This document shows, piece after piece, positions 39,601-50,346 of a DNA stretch of 64,000 nt. Position 1 is the stretch's first letter. The number at the start of each line of letters is the position of its first letter. The stretch lies in assembly GCA_958450365.1 (NCBI GenBank), contig CAUEEP010000932.1:2058501-2122500 (forward strand). Reading direction: 5' to 3'. Source of the stretch: Mesorhabditis belari (lineage: Eukaryota; Nematoda; Chromadorea; Rhabditida; Rhabditidae). The position numbers were made by a program, and so were the translations under genes. Under the pieces are notes generated by a model that saw nothing but the letters and a program-made list of their open reading frames with translations, was not told the origin of the DNA and made no database searches.

Positions 39601-42255
39601 TCGATAAACTTTATTCTTTTGTGCATTCTCAAGTAAAATATGTGTATGCTTTATTCAGGAGGCGAATAGAAGCGAATCAAATAATCATAACCGCATATAA
39701 CATATTGCTAAAAATACTTTCACCAAAAAAAGAGAGAAAACTAAAGATAGCACAGTAAGACTACAGTTAGGAAACACAGGTACAAAAAGATTAAATATAG
39801 GGCAAGTTTGAAATGGCAATAAGATCTAATTCGTTTATAGATACTTTGAATTTTCCTACAGACGAGAAGATACCGGACGGGAGCTTATTCCAAACCCTAC
39901 TAATACGGTTCGCAAAAGAATGATAATGGGGATGAGAGCCGACCGAAATTTGATAAGGATGACTACGCGAACTTCTATAAATTTCCACAATTTTCAAGAG
40001 GCTTTGAAATTCTGGATGCGACTTAGGGTGGAAAAGAATTTTATAGCAAAAAATAAGATCAAAGTAAATACGGCGATATAAAAGGGGTTTTAAATCAAAA
40101 ACGATAAGTCTAGTCTCATAATTTGGAATAAGAGTAGAAGGGAAACAACGAGTGTATGTTTTTTTTAGTGAAACGCCGTTGGACATTTTCAACCAAGGTG
40201 ATAAGTTTCTTAATGGAAGGTGGCCAAACGATGATGGCATACTCGAGCAAAGGCCGGCAATAGGTCATAAAAGCCCTGCGATAAGTCGCGATTTGAGGGA
40301 AACAAATGGCGCGAAGAATTATCTTAGAAATTCTAGAAGCTTTTTTGGATACGTAGTTCATGTGAGGATCAAATTTTAGAGAGGGAGCTAACAGTATACC
40401 AAGATCTTTTACAGGATCATCGGCCAATCCTTGTGGTAATTGTAGGTCGCCCAAATTTAAAGGGATATGTAATGAACCAAATGCAACGTGTTTGCATTTG
40501 TCCGGCGCAATGCTAAGTTTTCAAAATTTACTCCACAGAAGGATCGAATCAAGATCCTTCTGGAGAAGAGTAAAATCAGGGATGGGGCTCTGGGACGAAA
40601 GTACCCTATAAATTTCAAGGTCATCGGCGTAGAGTCGGACTTTCGTGCCTAGGGAGATCGAACTGTCAATGTCATTAATATAAATGAGGAAAAGAAGGGG
40701 ACCAAGAACGCTCCCTTGGGGGACTCCGCTACTAATGGGAAAGTCATTCGAAAAGGTAGAGCCTAAGCGGACGCGAAATGTCCTTTCGGTAAGCCAATTT
40801 GCAATCCAATTAGTGATGGATATGGGGAGACTTAGTGAATTTAATTTGGCGATTAAAAATCTATGATTAACAGAATCGAATGCTTTGGAAAAATCAATGA
40901 AAACGCAGCTAGTTTCATCGTTTTTGGCTTTAGCTAGAAGCCAGTCATGCGCGCAGAGAACTAGCTGGTCGGAGGTAGAGCGGTTTTTAAGAAAGCAGAA
41001 TTAATTTTTATCAATTAGATTATGTTCATTTAGATAATGAATAATGTGGTCGCGAATAATTATTTCTAAGACTTTACAAATGGAGGAGGTGAGCGCGATG
41101 GGTCTATAATTTGCAAGCGCGTTCCGATCTCCTTTCTTAAAAAGTGGCGAAATTGTTGAGTCTTTCCAAAATTTAGGGATCTTAGCCGTTAGAAGTGACA
41201 GATTAAAAACTTTAGCAAGTAGTGATGCTATTTGAAACTTAGTTTTCCGTATAACAAAAGAGGGAATTCCGTCTGGGGTGTAAGAAATCTTATTGCTAAG
41301 CTTACTAATTGCTGTTTCGACAAGTCTTGGTGTGACGATTAGGGCTGCGCAAGTATGTGCTGGGGCGGGAAGAGCAGGGATGCAACTACCAGCGTCAATT
41401 ACGAAAACGCTGGAGAAATATTGAGCAAAGGAATTAGCAATTTTGTGATTTTCGAAAATCAACGAGTTGCGAAGGGGATCAAATATACATTTAATAGAGG
41501 AATCGTGGTTTGGGTTAATCTTAGAATAGACGTATGAGTAAAAAGCTTTGGGAATAGGACTAAAAACGGCTTTCCGTTCAATACTGGCCTCAAATTTTTT
41601 GACAAACTTAGTTAGCTTGTTTTTAGATATGCGTAATGGGGGGAATCGCGATAGCGCCAAGCTGTTTCTAACCTTTGCCTAGCTCGAGATATGTGACTGG
41701 GGTAAGAAAAGGTAGACCTGGTTGAAATAGGTACATTTTCGTCCAACAGCGATTCCATCTCTTCAAAGAAGTCAGCACAACACTCGTTTATGTCCATCTC
41801 CAATCGGGGAAGAAACCTTGCATTGTAGAGCGCTAAAGAAAGACATACAGCACCGAAATTACCTCTCCAAAAGGCACGGTTACCATCATCCGGTCCTTTT
41901 AGAGAGGTAAAATGATGCAGAATTGAATTAAAAGACATAGAAAAATGGTCGGCACTACCAATGGGAGGACATGGTGAAATAGCAAAAATTAAATGAGGGG
42001 AATCGGTTAAAACCAGGTCGAAAATATGCGAACTTTTCCTGAAAGTAGGGAATTTGTTTCAAATTTCTAAGCTGACAGGAAGTTTTCTAAATGTGGAATG
42101 TGAAATGTGGAATGTTTTCTAAATGTGAAATGTTTTTAACATGTGGGGGACGATAAACAATAAAGATACGCGAGGGGGAATCTGAATGAGCGAATATATC
42201 AACAATGATTATCTCGCAACCTTAAACTGATTGACTAGTAACAGGGATAAAGTTA
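39600..42255 (-). mobile_element. Non-LTR retrotransposon (CR1/Jockey-like), copy 2
   Basis: The longest copy with a 3' end. Reading on the minus strand: linker and RT blocks (TPDGIPSFVI, GDRNALANYRPIALTSSICK), the same TAA after LIDKN (41001), SKAFDSVNHRFL, the SSISLGTKVRLYADDLEI region (about 40600), thumb (RRAFMTYCRPLLEYA) and the usual C terminus (HSFANRISRVWNKLP), ending at 39791. A 3' UTR of about 190 bp follows to about 39600. Frame breaks near 41001 and 40450-40240 inactivate it. Only the last part of the endonuclease survives (about 41940-42255), and its 5' edge meets a Tc1-like terminal repeat at 42256. Confidence 0.85.
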
Positions 42256-42257
42256 TA

Positions 42258-42458
42258 CAGTCATGTGCAAAAGCCTTTTAACACTCAATTTTCTAAAAAG
42301 TTACATCGATTTTCTCTGATAAAGTTCATGGCGCTCTTCAGGCTGTCAATAGTTTTAGTTACACAAATATATGTACAATTTATTTACACAAACGCTGTCC
42401 CTAAACAAAACTTCCTCATCGAGAAAAAAATATAATTGTCAAAACAGCCCTGAAAATC
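42258..42458. mobile_element. Tc1-like terminal repeat fragment
   Basis: CAGTCATGTGCAAAAGCCTT directly after a TA (42256-42257) looks like a Tc1/mariner terminus, comparable in its first six bases to the complete element at 11156. The piece is cut at about 42458 by repeat E; the transposase relic at 42770-43193 may be the same element. Confidence 0.55.
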
Positions 42459-42750
42459 GTGAGTCTCGAATTTCTTCACGAGCCAATTTTTCTAGTCTTA
42501 CAGAACTTGTAGAATTCGGACTTCTTGCTCAAACTTGTAAACGCACTCCTTTCTGGTGCACCGAATTCATTCATTTTCCTTGGGTTTCAGAATTAACGCT
42601 ACGAAAGCAATATTGCAAAACAGAATGAAAGAAAGGAAAAACGAAAGAAATCGAGAATCCTTCCACGTCTATGCCTTCCGACCTCACTTTCGTCAATCCT
42701 TTTCCCTTTTCTTTGCCATTCACCGATTCCTTGAAAACTATTATTTTTAA
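42459..42750 (+). repeat. Repeat E copy
   Basis: Carries the shared frame 42556-42750 (HRIHSFSLGFRINATKAILQ; then NERNRESFHVYAFRPHF). Sits between two Tc1-like pieces, as if inserted into that element. Confidence 0.55.
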
Positions 42751-42769
42751 TGCATTTATCTATAAACCC

Positions 42770-43193
42770 AGTGGACATAAATTTGGAAACTTTCATTAAA
42801 ATCTCAAGTATATTACTTTTTTGTTCTATTTTTATATTTTTAAGCCTCTACTAATTTTTTTAACTTCTGTTTATAGATAGGCAGCAAGAAAGAGACTTCA
42901 ACAGAGAAACGCGAAGATGTTGTATGGATACACTAAAATTAGCAGAAGCAGACGTTTATCTCTCGATCTCTTGGTCTTTCAAAGAGTACTGTATCAAAAA
43001 TTTTAAAAAGATACGCTCGAACTGAAACAGCAAATGCTCATAAGCATGCGGGAAAACACAGAAAGACGACAAGACGAGATGGCTTGCAGATGAAACTCTT
43101 TCAAAGGCTGATCCAAAGAAGTCATCGATCGAGATTTATGCCGATTTGCCTGACAAAGTCAAAAAGGAAATTAGTTCAAAGACCGTACAACGT
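42770..43193 (+). pseudogene. Second Tc1-like transposase relic
   Basis: An acceptor-like TTTATAG at about 42884 precedes GSKKETSTEKREDVVWIH, then SRSLGLSKSTVSKILKRYAR (helix-turn-helix), HAGKHRKTTRRD, and in the next frame WLADETLSKADPKKSSIEIY and KEISSKTVQRQL (second DNA-binding segment). Two frame shifts are visible. It stops at 43193, fused to F-box module A distal sequence. The DDE domain is missing. It differs clearly from the element at 11156, so two Tc1-like families are present. Confidence 0.75.
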
Positions 43194-43484
43194 CAACTCT
43201 CCTTAAAGAGTGTCAACTTACACTACAATCACATCTTACACTATCGGTGTGATCGAGAAGAAAAACCCTCCAAAAACAAATCATTTTACACTAAAAAAAG
43301 CGACTTGCAACTTTCAGATTCGTATCCTGAATCAACCGTTCACTTGATTTCTTTACTCCCAATTGATTTTTTGTCACAAGTTTTGGCTGAAATCTGGAAA
43401 TGACAATGTTTTTAGGTCTCTAACCCGGAAAAGTGATGGGTCAAATATTGGTATACTTGGCTCATACGTCTTTTAGTCTGGCTA
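43194..43484. repeat. Module A distal extension
   Basis: Contains CTCCTTAAAGAGTGTCAACT, TTGCAACTTTCAGATTCG and the TATACTTGGCTCATACGTCT terminus of the pack elements at about 43450, without a partner. Confidence 0.5.
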
Positions 43485-43571
43485 TAGAAGACCGGCCTCG
43501 AATAGAAGACGGAGTCTAGGGGTGATTGAAAAAAATAGAAGACCGGTCTTCTATTCGAGTAAATACGGTAC
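43484..43571. repeat. Palindromic MITE relic with CCGTATTTACTC end
   Basis: TAGAAGACCGGCCTCGAATA at 43485 is mirrored by AATAGAAGACCGGTCTTCTATTC-type sequence ending in GAGTAAATACGG(TA) at about 43571. The right end matches the element at 58466-58571 over its last 13 bases; the left end is truncated. Confidence 0.5.
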
Positions 43572-43950
43572 CTGTTTTTTTCGGCAAAGGCAAAGGCGTA
43601 AATAACGAGACACTTTTCTTGAAAAAAAAGAGAGAGAAGAGATTACCTACGCTTTTATGTCCTACAAAAAGTGATAACTAAAATATTATTTCTGATCTTT
43701 TTCCCCTTGTTTATGATCGTCCATATATATTGCTTTTACAGCTGAATTGCTGACGTTTGGAACTAACAAAGGTACCCGTGATTTGGACAGTCTTATTGAT
43801 TCTATCTTATTGAGGGCAGATGTGAAATTTACAAAGTGAAGGCAAAATATGACTCCAATTACGTTCGCGCTGCTTTGCTTCCGGCATTTTCCTCGCCTTC
43901 AGCCCTCCAATCATCCAATACATAACTTTTTCCCTAACAAAAAAAAATTG
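43572..43950. repeat. Upstream flank of copy O including module B
   Basis: 43600-43800 shares the segment seen at 54480-54560 (GGTACCCGTGATTTG). 43800-43950 is module B up to the ATG. Confidence 0.55.
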
Positions 43951-44973
43951 ATGACTTTCCAAAGTTTCCCTTCTTTGCCGTCTCTTCTCAAAACACGGAT
44001 TCTGGATAAATTGAGGGCGTTTGAGGCACTTCAATTGCTGGAAGTGAATCACGATCTGCGCTCATTCGTCCTATTTTGCGGGCCTATCCCTTCAAATTTC
44101 GAACGTGTTGAAGTGGAGCTGTACAACGCGAAAATAGATGAGGACAACGGACGAATTGTGGCAAGTGCGATTGGTATTCAGATGTTATATCACAGTATAT
44201 CACAAGATGATAACATTTGGCTTTCTTTTTTTAGCGAGCGAAGTAGGTACGCACGAGGTGCGATTGTGCAAGTGAGTCCCCTTCACGGGCGACTTTTTCG
44301 AAAGCTTGCACATTTCGTCAAATTGGAAATAAGCTGCATTGAAACCAGCTTTACCAGGAGTTACCCAAAATTTGATGTCCAGAAGTTTTTGCCACTTAAT
44401 AAGGGAAAGCCTTTGGACTTAGTAGGCTTCGAATTCAAGGGAGATTCAGGCGTCACTCGCTCGCTGCTCTCAATGTATAATACAATCCAATTGTGCAAAG
44501 GCGTGAGAATGACTTTTCCAGATGGCAATCGTGATGTTTCTGGTGACGTTAATCGTAAAATTCTGCGATTTATGGAGAATCGCTGGGTGCTCTGTGAGTT
44601 TCTCCATTTGGAATTTCTTCGTTTTGACCTTATCCAAGAAAATCTTTCGTTAATGAAAGGAGATGTCTCGTTCATGCTATCATACGATAATTGGGAGAGT
44701 TTCGTGGATTGTGTGAAATTCTTCGTGAGGAGCATTCGTTTCAATGCTTGGCTTTCCATTGAATTTCATGGCGATCAAGTGAGGAGCGGGGATCTGAGAT
44801 ACGAGCAACTGACTTCTATCTTCCTTCAGGCTCATATTCCGCTTGTTAAGAAGAAAGTACTTGGGGAGGATCACGAAAGCCTCGTCTTTCATCGGCCTCC
44901 ACACGCTTTTCCTTATGACATCAGTATCTACAAGTATCACTGTGAGCTTCAGCATTTTCAACAATTTGTATGA
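43951..44973 (+). CDS. F-box protein, family copy O (intact)
   Basis: 340 codons from the family start (an upstream in-frame ATG at 43849 would add 34 residues encoded by module B). F-box at about 4-40 (FPSLPSLLKTRILDKL, then LLEVNHDLRSFV), GPIPSNFERV, IDEDNGRIVAS, YHSISQDDNIWLSFFSE, LHGRLFRKLAHFVKLEI, NKGKPLDLV, DVSGDVNRKILRFMENRW, LRFDLIQENLSLMKGDV, YDNWESFVDCVKFFVRS and QAHIPLVKKKVLG. The end differs from relatives: the reading passes the usual LEKxFY region and finishes QHFQQFV, probably through a small indel. Expected role: SCF adaptor with an unknown target. Confidence 0.75.
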   Translation: MTFQSFPSLPSLLKTRILDKLRAFEALQLLEVNHDLRSFVLFCGPIPSNFERVEVELYNAKIDEDNGRIVASAIGIQMLYHSISQDDNIWLSFFSERSRYARGAIVQVSPLHGRLFRKLAHFVKLEISCIETSFTRSYPKFDVQKFLPLNKGKPLDLVGFEFKGDSGVTRSLLSMYNTIQLCKGVRMTFPDGNRDVSGDVNRKILRFMENRWVLCEFLHLEFLRFDLIQENLSLMKGDVSFMLSYDNWESFVDCVKFFVRSIRFNAWLSIEFHGDQVRSGDLRYEQLTSIFLQAHIPLVKKKVLGEDHESLVFHRPPHAFPYDISIYKYHCELQHFQQFV

Positions 44974-45481
44974 ATTAGAGAAATGCTTTTTTTGATCGTC
45001 AGGTTGTGAAATTTCATGATATATGTCTGATTTTTTCAAGTTTCTCATTTCAGCTTTTTCTGATTCTCTTACGATTTAAAATCTAGATTAGATAGTTTAT
45101 TCGCTGCAAAATGTTTGCCTCTTTAAGACAAAAAAAGTGATTATATGTGACGAATAAATACTGTACAATACAAAGAAATGCTACACTATTGGTATAACAT
45201 ATCGAACTTTCCTTAAAAAGTGTCTACATACACTACAGTCAAATCTTACACGATCGGTGTGATCGAGAAGAAAACTCTTCCAAAATAAGTCACTTTACAA
45301 TGGAAAAAAGACAAAGTCCGACTTGCAACTTTCAGATTCGAATCCTGAATCAACCGTTTGCTCGATTCCTTGACTCCCAATTGATTTTTTGTCACAAGTT
45401 TTGGCTGAAATCTGGAAATGACAATGTTTTTAGGTCTCTAACCCGGAAAAGTGATGGGTCAAATATTGGTATACTTGGCTC
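44974..45481. repeat. F-box downstream module A, full length (copy O)
   Basis: A clear full example: TTTCTCATTTCAGC, CTTACGATTTAAAATCTAGA, GACGAATAAATACTGTACAA (AATAAA near 45154), TTGGTATAACATATCGAA, then the TTCGAATCCTGAATCAACCG block, and finally the pack-element terminus at 45470-45480. Confidence 0.65.
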
Positions 45482-45499
45482 CTACCTCTTTTAGTCTGC

Positions 45500-45919
45500 C
45501 TACAACTGTTCATTCACTGACTGGGTTACTGCAGCCAGGCCACTGTTCAAAAGAACAGCTAATGTATTTCTTTTCGTCTCAATATCCCTGGTTAGCGTAG
45601 TCCTAAAATTCGGTACAGTTACCGTAGTCCGTTCGTTTTGCTGCAGAAATTTATAGCCGTGGTCTCTTAGCTTTAAGAAGGAATCGAGAAGGAAATTTTC
45701 TGCACAATTCGATAATCTGGATAAAGTTATAGCACTCTCATTAGAGGAATTTGGTAGCTGGGTGACTTTATTCAATATCGAATCACTGAGCATTGTGCTA
45801 CTTTTTCGAAACCGGTTTGATGTGGAAATCATTGAAAGATTTTTATGGTATCTCAAAGTAAGCCTCACTTTTTCTTTTGGCGCTTGTGGAATATCCGCTG
45901 GGGAGTGTCTCAAAATCAT
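45500..45919 (-). CDS. Conserved frame of repeat C, unknown product
   Basis: 139 codons on the minus strand: ADIPQAPKEKVRLTLRYHKN, SMISTSNRFRK, TQLPNSSNESAITLSRLSNC, FLKLRDHGYKFLQQNERTTV and LTRDIETKRNTLA, ending inside the pack-element terminus (SVNEQL). Partial copies are at 17502-17741 (+) and, for the first half, 935-1110 (+). Three copies keep the frame, which argues for past coding by the element or a captured gene. No known domain, no splice sites evident. Confidence 0.4.
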   Translation of the reverse strand: MILRHSPADIPQAPKEKVRLTLRYHKNLSMISTSNRFRKSSTMLSDSILNKVTQLPNSSNESAITLSRLSNCAENFLLDSFLKLRDHGYKFLQQNERTTVTVPNFRTTLTRDIETKRNTLAVLLNSGLAAVTQSVNEQL

Positions 45920-45984
45920 AGGTTGAAGTCTCTCTCAATCATAGGTTGAAGTTAGACTAAATTCGTACCCCACTGGATACTTCT

Positions 45985-46345
45985 TTTAAATCATTTATCA
46001 CTATTTTAGAGAAGTCATCAAGGTGTTCATTTCACAATGTGTACAATGTAAAATTAAACACCGCACACCAAAGAAAGGAAGAGTCGTCAGGCCAATTCTT
46101 ACCGAGCACCCAAACTAACGGTGTCAACTTGATCTCCTTGATTTGCAAGCAGTGCCCAATGGTGCCTTTGAGTTCATTATGGTGCATCAGGTTTTTTGAT
46201 CAAAAAGCAAAATATTTTTATAAAAAATCTAGATCATGGGACAAAAGTTGTGTTATTGCGGCCTTTGAAAGGAAAAACTGCTCAAGAAGTGTGCGCCAAT
46301 CTAAAAGAAATATTCCGAAATTTGGCGCGCCAAAGCTTTTGTAAA
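45985..46345 (+). pseudogene. Integrase-core relic (rve-type), copy 2
   Basis: Reads RPILTEHPN, a TAA, RCQLDLLDLQAVPNGAFEFI, MVHQ, a 42-nt GT..AG stretch (46191-46232), then DHGTKVVLLRPLKGKTAQEV and CANLKEIF one base out of phase. This is the first third of a DDE integrase core of the kind in Ty3/Gypsy and Ginger elements (first Asp in QLDL). The TAA at about 46120 and the phase break show it is dead. Copy 1 (28090-28510) has Glu-Arg where this copy has the stop. Confidence 0.55.
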
Positions 46346-46379
46346 ACGGCATTTTTGGAACAAAAACTCCATTTCAGCC

Positions 46380-46540
46380 TTTTCTGACTCGTTTAACATT
46401 TTACTTCTACAATAAGTATTTGATTGGATGCAAAATCTTTGGCTCTTTAAGGAAAAAATGTGATTTTTGGTGCGAATATGTGACGAATAAATACTGTAGA
46501 CTGCAATGCAATGTTAGACTATTGGTATAACACATTAACT
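46380..46540. repeat. Module A without a gene
   Basis: TTTCTGACTCG, CTTTAAGGAAAAAATGTGAT, GACGAATAAATACTGTAGAC. It joins directly to the duplicated gene block at about 46545. Confidence 0.55.
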
Positions 46541-46544
46541 GCGC

Positions 46545-47100
46545 CGAAATTGGTATTTTTATTTTGCTATTGATCAAATCTCTATGGTACGTAAATCTTA
46601 AAAATTTTTTCCAATACTTGAGATTCCAATTCTCATTGGGAAACCTTTCAACTCGACTTTGGGGAAACCTTTCAACTCGTTCAAGCGACACCATCAAAGC
46701 CAAAGCCAAAGCAAAAAGAACAGGTAACGTTTAAATTGACTCTTCTAGACCTTTGCCACTCCTTTGCCAACCGGGAAAACCCTAAGAACACCGCTGCTCG
46801 ATCTGAAGAATAAACCGATGCCATCTCAACGCGTCTCCCAGCTCAGAACTGAGCCTAAAAACGAGAAAATGGGCGGATTTTTATAAGCTAGAAGTTCCTC
46901 GAATTTCGAAAAATTCCTTTTTTATTTTAGACAAACTTTGCCACTCCATTTATGAGGAAGCCGGGGACATCACACGCTTCACAAGTCGTCATTGATGCTC
47001 CGAACACCCCACAACGACCACCACCCGGCCGCTCTCAACTCTCACAAGTGAATCCCAGAATTGCTTCTACAATCCGGGTTTTCGATAAACTTTATTTTTT
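46545..47100 (+). pseudogene. Internally deleted duplicate of the 37-39.6 kb gene
   Basis: 46545-46645 matches 37520-37617 (end of exon 4 and intron), then the sequence jumps to the equivalent of 39148 (GAAACCTTTCAACTCG) and continues through the last two exons (TGKTLRTPLLDLKNKPMPSQ; then NFATPFMRKPGTSHASQVV and QQRPPPG-like QRPPPGRSQLSQV). About 1.5 kb is missing. It is followed by retrotransposon copy 3 at the same position as copy 2 after the original, so gene end and retrotransposon were duplicated together. Confidence 0.8.
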
Positions 47101-49168
47101 TGTGCATTCTCAAATAAAATATATGTATGCCTTATTCAGGGGGCGAATAGAAGCGAATCAAATAATCATAACCGCATATAACATATTACTAAAAATACTT
47201 TCACCAAAAAAAAGAGAGAAAACTAAAGATAGTACAGTAAGACTACAGTTAGGAAACATAGATACAAATAGATTGAATATAAGGCAGATTTGACATGGCA
47301 ATAAGATCTAATTCGTTTACAGATACTTTGAATTTTCCTACAGACGAGAAGATACCGGGCGGGAGCTTATACCAAACCCTACTAATACGGTTCGCAAAAG
47401 AATGACGATGGGGATGAGAGCCGACCGAAATTTGATAAGGATGACTACGTGTACTTCTCGGGATTTCCACAATTTTCAAGAGGCTTTGAAATTCTGGATG
47501 CGACTTAGGGTGGAAAAGAATTTTATAGCAAAAAATAAGATCAAAGTAAATACGGCTATATAAAAGGGGTTTAAAATCCAAAACGATAAGTCTAGTCTCA
47601 TAATTTGGAATAAGAGAAACAGGGAAACAACGAGTGTATGCTTTTTTATTGAAACGCCGTTGGACATTTTCAACCAAGGTGATAAGTTTCTTAATGGAAG
47701 GTGCCCATACGATGGTGGCATACTCGAGCAAAGGCCGGCAATAGGTTATAAAAGTCCTGCGATAAGTCGCGATTTTAGGGAAACAAATGCCGCGAAGTAT
47801 TATGTTAGAAATTCTAGAAGCTTTTTTGGAAATGTAGTTTATGTGAGGATCAAATTTTAGAGAGGGAACTAACAGTATACCAAGATCTTTTACAGGATCA
47901 TCGGCCAATCCTTGTGATAATTGTAGGCCCCCCCCCCCAATTTTAAAGGGATATGTAATGAACCGAATGTAACGTGTTTGCATTTGTCCGGCGCAATGTT
48001 AAGTTTCCAAAATTTACTCCACAGAAGGATCGAATCAAGGTCCTTCTGGAGAAGAGTAAAATCAGGGATGGGGCTCTGGGACGGAAGTACCCTATAAATT
48101 TTAAGGTCATCGGCGTAGAGTCGGACTTTCGTGCCTAGGGAGATCGAACTGTCAATGTCATTAATATAAATAAGGAAAAGAAGAGGACCAAGAACGCTCC
48201 CTTGGGGGACTCCGCTACTAATGGGAAAGTCATTCGAAAAGGTAGAGTCTAAGCCGACGCGAAATGTCCTTTCGGTAAGCCAATTTGCAATCCAATTAGT
48301 GATGGGTATGGGGAGACCTAGTGAATTCAATTTGGCGATTAAAAATCTATGATTAACAGAATCGAATGGTTTGGAAAAATCAATGGATGTAACTACCATC
48401 GTCAACTACGAAAACGCTGGAGAAATATTGGGCAAAGGAATTAGCAATTTTGTGATTTTCGAAAATCAACGAGTGGCGAAGGGGATCAAATATACATTTA
48501 ATAGAGGAATCGTGGTTTAGGTTAATCTTAGAATAGACGTATGAGTAAAAAGCTTTGGGACTAGGACTGAAAACGGCTTTCCGTTCAATACTGGCCTCAA
48601 ATTTTTTGACAAACTTAGTTAGCTTGTTTTTTAGATATGCGTAATGGGGGGAATCGCGATAGCGCCAAGCTGTTTCTAACCTTTGCCTAGCTCGAGATAT
48701 GTGACTGGGGTAAGAAAAGGTAGACCTGGTTGAAATGGGCACATTTTCGTCCAACAGCGATTCCATCTCTTCAAAAGAAGTCAGCATAACACTCGTTGAT
48801 GTCTATCTCCAATCGGGGAAGAAACCTTGCATTGTAGAGCGCTAAAGAAAGACAAACAGCACCGAAATTACCTCTCCAAAAGGCACGGTTACCATCATCC
48901 GGTCCTTTTAAAGAGGTAAAATGATGCAGAATTAAATTAAAAGACATAGAAAAATGGTCGGCACTACCAATGGGAGGACATGGTGAAATAGCAGAAATTA
49001 AATGAGGGGAGTCGGTTAAAACTAGATCCAAAATATGCGAACTTTTCCTGAAAGTAGGGAATTTGTTTAAAATTTCTAAGCTGTTGGCTGACAGAAAGTT
49101 TTCTAAATGTGGAAAACGCGATAAATTAGGTAAAAGTCCTAGAGAAACAGTTAAAGGAAAATTAAAAT
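47100..49168 (-). mobile_element. Non-LTR retrotransposon (CR1/Jockey-like), copy 3
   Basis: Minus strand: endonuclease end (LVLTDSPHLISAI, SADHFSMSF), linker (WRGNFGAVCLSLALYNARFL), then at about 48390 a deletion joins FVVDDGSYIH to the IDFSKPFDSVNHRFL block, removing about 430 bp of RT. SGVPQGSVLGPLLF and YADD are intact in the 171-codon frame 48405-47890. A run of 11 C (47928-47938) then shifts the frame before LQLSQGLADDPVKDLGILL. The C terminus (HSFANRISRVWYKLPPG) is present, ending near 47249, with a 3' UTR to about 47100. The first catalytic Asp block has K-P-F instead of K-A-F. Confidence 0.85.
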
Positions 49169-49325
49169 CGCTACGGTAACTGTACCGAATTTTAGGACTA
49201 CGCTAACCTGGGATATTGACACGGAAAGAAACACAGTAGCTGTTAAACAGTCACCTGGCTACAGTACCCCAGTCAGTGAATGAATAGTTGTAGCCAGGCA
49301 AAAACATGTGTGAGTTAAGTAGACG
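49169..49325. repeat. Repeat C piece with pack-element terminus
   Basis: CTACGGTAACTGTACCGAAT at 49171 onward and GTCAGTGAATGAATAGTTGT at about 49272, cutting off the 5' end of retrotransposon copy 3. Confidence 0.55.
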
Positions 49326-50067
49326 TCAATTCTCGAAGTAAAAAGTTGACTTGTTGTTCAAAAAGCACAATAACGCCGTAGGTATGTGTAATTTCACGGT
49401 GGAAAGGAACCGGTGGTAATGGCAGAGAAAGGGGGAAAGGATTGAACAAATTGAAGTCGAAGGACCTAGCCGTGGAAGGATTCTCGATTTCTTGCGTTTT
49501 TCCTTACTTTCATTCTGTTTTGCAACATAGCTCTCGTAGCAATTGATTCTGGAACGCAAGGAAAACGAAGGAATTCGGTGCACCGTTTTCGGTTTTACAA
49601 TAGAACTCCTCGAAAAACCTTGTGAGGTTTTTAACCCATCACTTTTTCTGGGTTAGAGATCTAAAAAAGCCATTCTCATTTCAAGAATCTGGCCAAAATT
49701 TGTGACAAAAAATCAAATAGGAATAAGTAAATCTAGCGAATGGCTGATTCTGGATTCGAATCTGACAGTTGAAAGTCGGCTTTTCGACTTTTTTTCAGCG
49801 TAAAATGACCTGCTTTCCGAAGGTTTCTCTTTTCGATCACACCGAGAGTGTAAGTTCACACCTTCCAAGGAGAGTAATGTGTTATAGCAATAGCGTAACA
49901 TTTTATTGTATTGTACAGTATTTATTCGTCACACATAACCACATTTTGGGCTTAAAGAGGCAAACATTTCGCAGCGAATAAACTACCTAATAATAATAAT
50001 GTTAAATCGTAAGAGAATCAGAAGAGGCTGAATCAGAAGAGGCTAAATCAGAAGAGGCTAAATTTTG
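49326..50067. repeat. Repeat E copy, module A distal part and module A without gene
   Basis: 49326-49590 is a diverged repeat E (minus frame with HRIPSFSLRSRIN). 49610-49800 is the distal extension (GATTCGAATCTGACAGTTG). 49800-50010 is module A including GTATTTATTCGTCACACATA, with no F-box sequence next to it. 50010-50060 is a short tandem run of TCAGAAGAGGCTAAA-like units. Confidence 0.5.
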
Positions 50068-50346
50068 GTACAGTTTATGGCCTGCAGAAATTTATGGCCG
50101 TGGACTCTTAACTTAAAGAAGGGATCGAGAAGGAAAAATTGCTTTTTTATTTTAGACAAACTTTGCCACTCCATTGAAGAGGAAGCCGGTGACATCACAC
50201 GCTTCACAAGTCGTCATTGATGTGCCGATGAGCTACGGCAATCTTCTATGACAGTGACCTGGCTACAGAAAGTTCATTCACGGACTGCCCAGTCAGTGAA
50301 TGAACAGTTGTAGCCAGACTATGAGCCAGATGTATGAGCCAAGTAC
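50068..50346 (+). mobile_element. Pack-type element PK3, left-truncated
   Basis: Same internal order as PK2: GGACTCTTAACTTAAAGAAG, TATTTTAG acceptor, ACAAACTTTGCCACTCCATT exon piece, GCCGATGAGCTACGGCAATC, then the right terminus (CAGTGAATGAACAGTTGTAG). The left terminus is missing. Confidence 0.55.

Noticed and set aside
39600..42255. LTR retrotransposon
   Set aside because: No long terminal repeats or gag/protease; the endonuclease plus SGVPQG/YADD order is that of a non-LTR element.
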